NCBI GenBank assembly: GCA_018136815.1
Contig: CM030943.1
Location: forward strand, 2,201,370 to 2,265,369
Reading direction: 5' to 3'
DNA: 64,000 bases
Origin: Isochrysis galbana
Lineage: Eukaryota; Haptophyta; Isochrysidales; Isochrysidaceae
Shown here in pieces: positions 61,363 through 64,000 of this stretch. Position numbers and translations under genes: made by a program. The notes under the pieces are model-generated. The model had not been told where the DNA came from. It did no database searches and saw nothing but the letters and a program-made list of their open reading frames with translations. The first letter of the stretch is position 1; each line of letters opens with the position of its first letter.

Positions 61363-61910
61363 TGTCGCATTCGCGAATCGACGCTCGTTAGGCTTCTCTT
61401 CGTCGTTCGGCATTTATCGTTATAATTCTCTCGTTCTCGTTCTCGGTCAAAAGCTTCGCTTGGATGCATAGGATCTTGGGTTGTGGAGCGCCCTCTCTCT
61501 TTCTCTCGAAGAGAAGGGAAGTTTCCCCACCTTTCTCCCTCCCAGGCGCCTTGCAACTAGGTTTAATTCGCTATCTTCTCCGCGCTTCTCTATCTACTGC
61601 AGTGATTGCAATCAGGTTTAATTTGCAATCTCATCACATCTCCCCCTTAGGCACACCGCATCTCTCTCGTCTTATTTGGTAGGTCTCTTGGAATCTTGTG
61701 CGGCAGGATTGCCCCTCGTTTCCGTTATGGTGCGATTCCCCTTCAAGACGGGATCGCCGACAGACCGCCTTCTGATCGTCGTCCGTCGTCGTCTCGCCGG
61801 AGTGTTTGGGTTTGATTTTAGTCGAGTTATGTGAGAAAGTCGTGGGGCGAGAGTCGGGGTGTTTTCCTGGGTGTCTTTGTCCGTCGTCCTGTCGCCAGTC
61901 GTCATCCGTC
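61363..61910 (+). repeat. LTR of family 2 (copy C), 3'-truncated
   Basis: Starts TGTCGCATTCGCGAATCGAC after a purine tract (GCAAAAGGGGAGGC). Inverted counterpart of 51613-52195 over about 545 bases. It lacks the last 40 or so bases and joins directly to reverse transcriptase sequence at 61911. Confidence 0.8.
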
Positions 61911-62170
61911 ACACCGCCTAATAGGCGAAGCCACAGCCACGCACCTACTCCAACTGACGCACGCCTACCTAGAAGAAACGGGGGAACCTGAGCTCCTCCT
62001 AGCGTTGGATTGGGAAAAGGCCTTCGACAGAGTGAACTGGGAATTCTATCACCTCGTCCTCGAGAAACTGAACTTCGGAGAGGATTTCCGAAAATACGCG
62101 AGGGCTATAACCAACTCCGAGGCGAAACCCATACGGTACATAAAAGCCAACGGAGGCCATCCCAACTCGT
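61911..62170 (+). pseudogene. Non-LTR reverse transcriptase fragment
   Basis: The plus-strand frame reads 'IGEATATHLLQLTHAYLEET', 'GEPELLLALDWEKAFDRVNW', 'EFYHLVLEKLNFGEDFRKYA'. 'LLALDWEKAFDRVNW' is the conserved RT block with the first catalytic Asp ('D.EKAFD.V'). The YADD block is not included. Orientation is opposite to the ORF2 C-terminal part at 59847-61308, which could be its other half. Confidence 0.8.
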
Positions 62171-62665
62171 CAGGAGGGAGGAGAGCTGCGGAAGAGGGGG
62201 GAACCGCGGAAGGGGGGGAATCACCACACTGACCCAATCCTCCCTCAAATTGACCATTGACGTATTTTTCGCGGCCTGGCCCGGGAAAATCAGAAATCAG
62301 GGAATGGAGAGAGGGGAGGGAGGAGAGCTGCAAAGGGGGTGAGAACTGCAGAAGGGAGGGGGAACTGCAGAAGGGAGGGGGAACTGCAGAAGGGAGGGGG
62401 AACTGCAGAAGGGGAGGGAGGGAATGCAGAGAGGGGCCCAGTTCTGTTACCTGCATTTCTTACCTTAAACGCGTGGACATTTACCGTAACGGTAAAAATA
62501 AAACTCAAATCTTCGAATTTCGAGACGAAAATCGGCGGACCAGGATCTGAGCCCAGGGAGAATCCGAGTCTGCACGCCTTGAGTGACCAAGACGAACATA
62601 GAAGACGATATATAACAACGAAGGCACGTACCCATGCCGAAATATTCATGCCAGGAGGCCTGAAT
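62171..62665 (-). repeat. 'SKFEDL' dispersed repeat, long form (copy)
   Basis: Contains the minisatellite 'gggaactgcagaagggag' (about six units, 62340-62420), then the conserved module 62440-62665. The minus frame reads 'GPPIFVSKFEDLSFIFTVTV'. The element is repeated directly at 62680-63030. Confidence 0.85.
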
Positions 62666-62674
62666 ACAACAGGA

Positions 62675-63030
62675 GGGGGGGGAAGGAGGAAATCTGCGGA
62701 GGAGGGGGGGGAGAAACTGCAAAGGGGGGGAAACTGCAGGGGGGGGGGGGGGTTGAAATGCCGGAAGGGGGGGGGAAGGGAATGCAGAGGGGCCCAGCTC
62801 TCTCACCTGCATTTCTTACCTTAAACGCGTGAACAATTACCGTAACGGTAAAAATAAAACTCAAATCCTCGAATTTCGAGACGAAAATCGGCGAACCAGG
62901 ACTTGAGCCCAGGGAGAATCCGAATCTGCACGCCTTGCGCGACCACGGCGAACATAGAAGACAGTATATAGCGAAGAAGGCTCGTACTCGTGCCGAAATA
63001 TTCATGCCAAAAGGCCTGAATACAACACAA
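62675..63030 (-). repeat. 'SKFEDL' dispersed repeat (tandem neighbour copy)
   Basis: Same order: G-rich 'aaactgcag' units, then conserved module (62805-63030), ending 'ggcctgaatacaac' like the previous copy. The minus frame reads 'GSPIFVSKFEDLSFIFTVTV'. Confidence 0.85.
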
Positions 63031-63120
63031 CGCGGGGAACTGTTCAATTGTAATTCTGAGCGCGTACCTTACACGAATATTCATGCCTACAGCCTTCGCG
63101 CAGATGGGCAGGAATACAAC
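63031..63120 (-). repeat. Module shared with 13606-13690
   Basis: 'gggaactgttcaattgtaat' to 'gatgggcaggaatacaac', reverse complement of the left part of the diverged repeat at 13600. Ends with 'gaatacaac', like the repeats beside it. Confidence 0.75.
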
Positions 63121-63141
63121 TATGATGGTATGACGAAACAA

Positions 63142-63285
63142 CCTGGGCAAATACAGCCAAATACATGTATTTTGGTATTTTGCCTCCGGCCAAATACATT
63201 TCAAATACATTCTAGGCCTACAACCCAGGGCGCGCTTCAAATATCAAATACAGCCAAATACACATATGTATTTGGGGGCCAAGGG
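63142..63285 (+). repeat. Short-word array element F (word CAAATACA)
   Basis: At least nine copies of CAAATAC(A) or TGTATTTG. Shares 'CATTTCAAATACATTC.AGG' and 'cctacaaccca' with array G at 24040-24190 (inverted). Confidence 0.7.
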
Positions 63286-63649
63286 GGGCAGAAAAACCCA
63301 AAACCCACCCCTTTCCTCGGCAATTTTTCATGGCGGCAGGTAAGTTACAGGTGAGCCCCCCAGGAGGTTTCTCTTGGGCTTCGGAGAAAGGTCAAACAAA
63401 TGCAGCTCCCCCCCCCCCCCCCCCGGATGTTAGTCGCTATGAATCACTGTTTGACCGCCCTACCCGTGTGTACAGTGTACAACAAGCACACATTTCCGGG
63501 ACACCAGGTCGACCCTTCACGCTAGGGCACCGGGTCGATCCTTCACGTTATCACGCTATCGAGCTCGATTCAGCTTCCCGCACATCGCACCAATGCGGAC
63601 CTATGCGCTGCCCCTTCGCCTCACAGCGCGGGGTGTACCAGATCAGTAC
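63286..63649. other. Spacer, no gene seen
   Basis: Poly(C) at 63408-63424. It includes the 3' flank of the right-edge gene. Confidence 0.4.
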
Positions 63650-64000
63650 CTAATGCAGTAGCCCATTCTTCTTGTTGGGTTTCTTGCCGGCGGCCTCCGC
63701 ATCAAACTTGTTGGCCTTGGCCCCCTGCTTGCGCAAACGCGTGCCCTTCTTCTCCTGCTCGCCAACATGATGCGGCGCGTGAGAGGCCCCAATGCAGGCA
63801 TTTAGGCCAACACGCTACCGATGTGACCAATGCGCGGCACAAGAGCCAACGGCCGTATGACGAAAGCCATGTTGACAAGGGGCGCCGACGAGGGTTGAGG
63901 CGACGAGTGGGAGCAACGCCGCACCTTCTTCTCTTTGTCCTTCTTGGGCATCGGCTGCGCTGGTCTTCCGGCTGCACCCAACGCTTCGGCCTCGCGCCTA
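63650..64000 (-). CDS. Lysine-rich C-terminus of a gene extending beyond the window
   Basis: Two exons on the minus strand: at least 64000-63925 ('RREAEALGAAGRPAQPMPKK' then 'DKEKK') and 63754-63650 ('EKKGTRLRKQGAKANKFDAE' to 'NKKNGLLH', stop at 63650). Phase 0, GT-AG intron of 170 bp. The tail is strongly basic, as in ribosome-biogenesis or nucleolar proteins, but too little is visible to name a family. Confidence 0.55.

Overview
The window looks like nuclear DNA of a GC-rich unicellular eukaryote, most likely an alga. The evidence is short GT-AG introns (about 60-160 bp, donors mostly GTGCG or GTGAG) in compact genes, a cytosolic ribosomal protein gene, a two-repeat Myb factor, a PP2C phosphatase, a hybrid histidine kinase, a DUF4864-like protein and ankyrin repeats. 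A haptophyte fits best (GC-rich coding, ankyrin style, intron style), but no marker gene here proves it. Exon boundaries below were read by eye from frame continuity and splice consensus.

Host genes, left to right: the 3' end of a class I methyltransferase (1-543, +); a Myb factor with a C-terminal DNA-binding domain (6259-9085, -); ribosomal protein uL30/RPL7 (15498-16826, +); a PP2C phosphatase (20558-23017, -); a PTPMT1-type phosphatase (26689-27947, +); a membrane hybrid histidine kinase with its own receiver domain (29830-32586, -); an ankyrin protein with an unresolved 5' end (35793-36590, -); a small membrane coiled-coil protein (37747-38512, +); a DUF4864-like secreted or plastid protein (42846-44729, +); a GNAT-like acetyltransferase (49552-51046, -); a U-box protein (56173-56640, -); and the lysine-rich 3' end of a gene leaving the right edge (63650-64000, -). 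They do not form a pathway; kinase, phosphatases, Myb and U-box are signalling-type genes.

Most of the rest is repeats. There is a complete non-autonomous LTR element with identical LTRs and a 5-bp target duplication (2823-4779). Two full-length retroposons carry an intact 334-codon ORF and 17-bp target duplications (11116-12258 and 45477-46615), with an inverted truncated copy at 17757-18672. hAT transposase remnants lie at 1873-2497, 4909-5007 and 24820-26246. Non-LTR retrotransposon pieces, partly inverted, lie at 59847-62170. A second LTR family (41370-41981, 51613-52195, 61363-61910) is present, and the nearby retroelement-like sequence contains two copies of a C5 DNA-methyltransferase-like domain (39922-40205 and 54292-54740). 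Other families are a 202-bp satellite, a 250-420-bp repeat in at least five places, and a 9-bp CT minisatellite of about 570 bp.

The most unusual pattern is a family of roughly 100-bp elements (1598-1720, 2542-2650, 5258-5362, 44936-45055, 47423-47523). They share a head (TAGG-CCAGG) and spacers, but each is built on a different short word that changes together at every position. Four further word arrays without that head lie at 24040-24190, 26428-26575, 48529-48605 and 63142-63285. An assembly gap of 100 N sits at 55086-55185.
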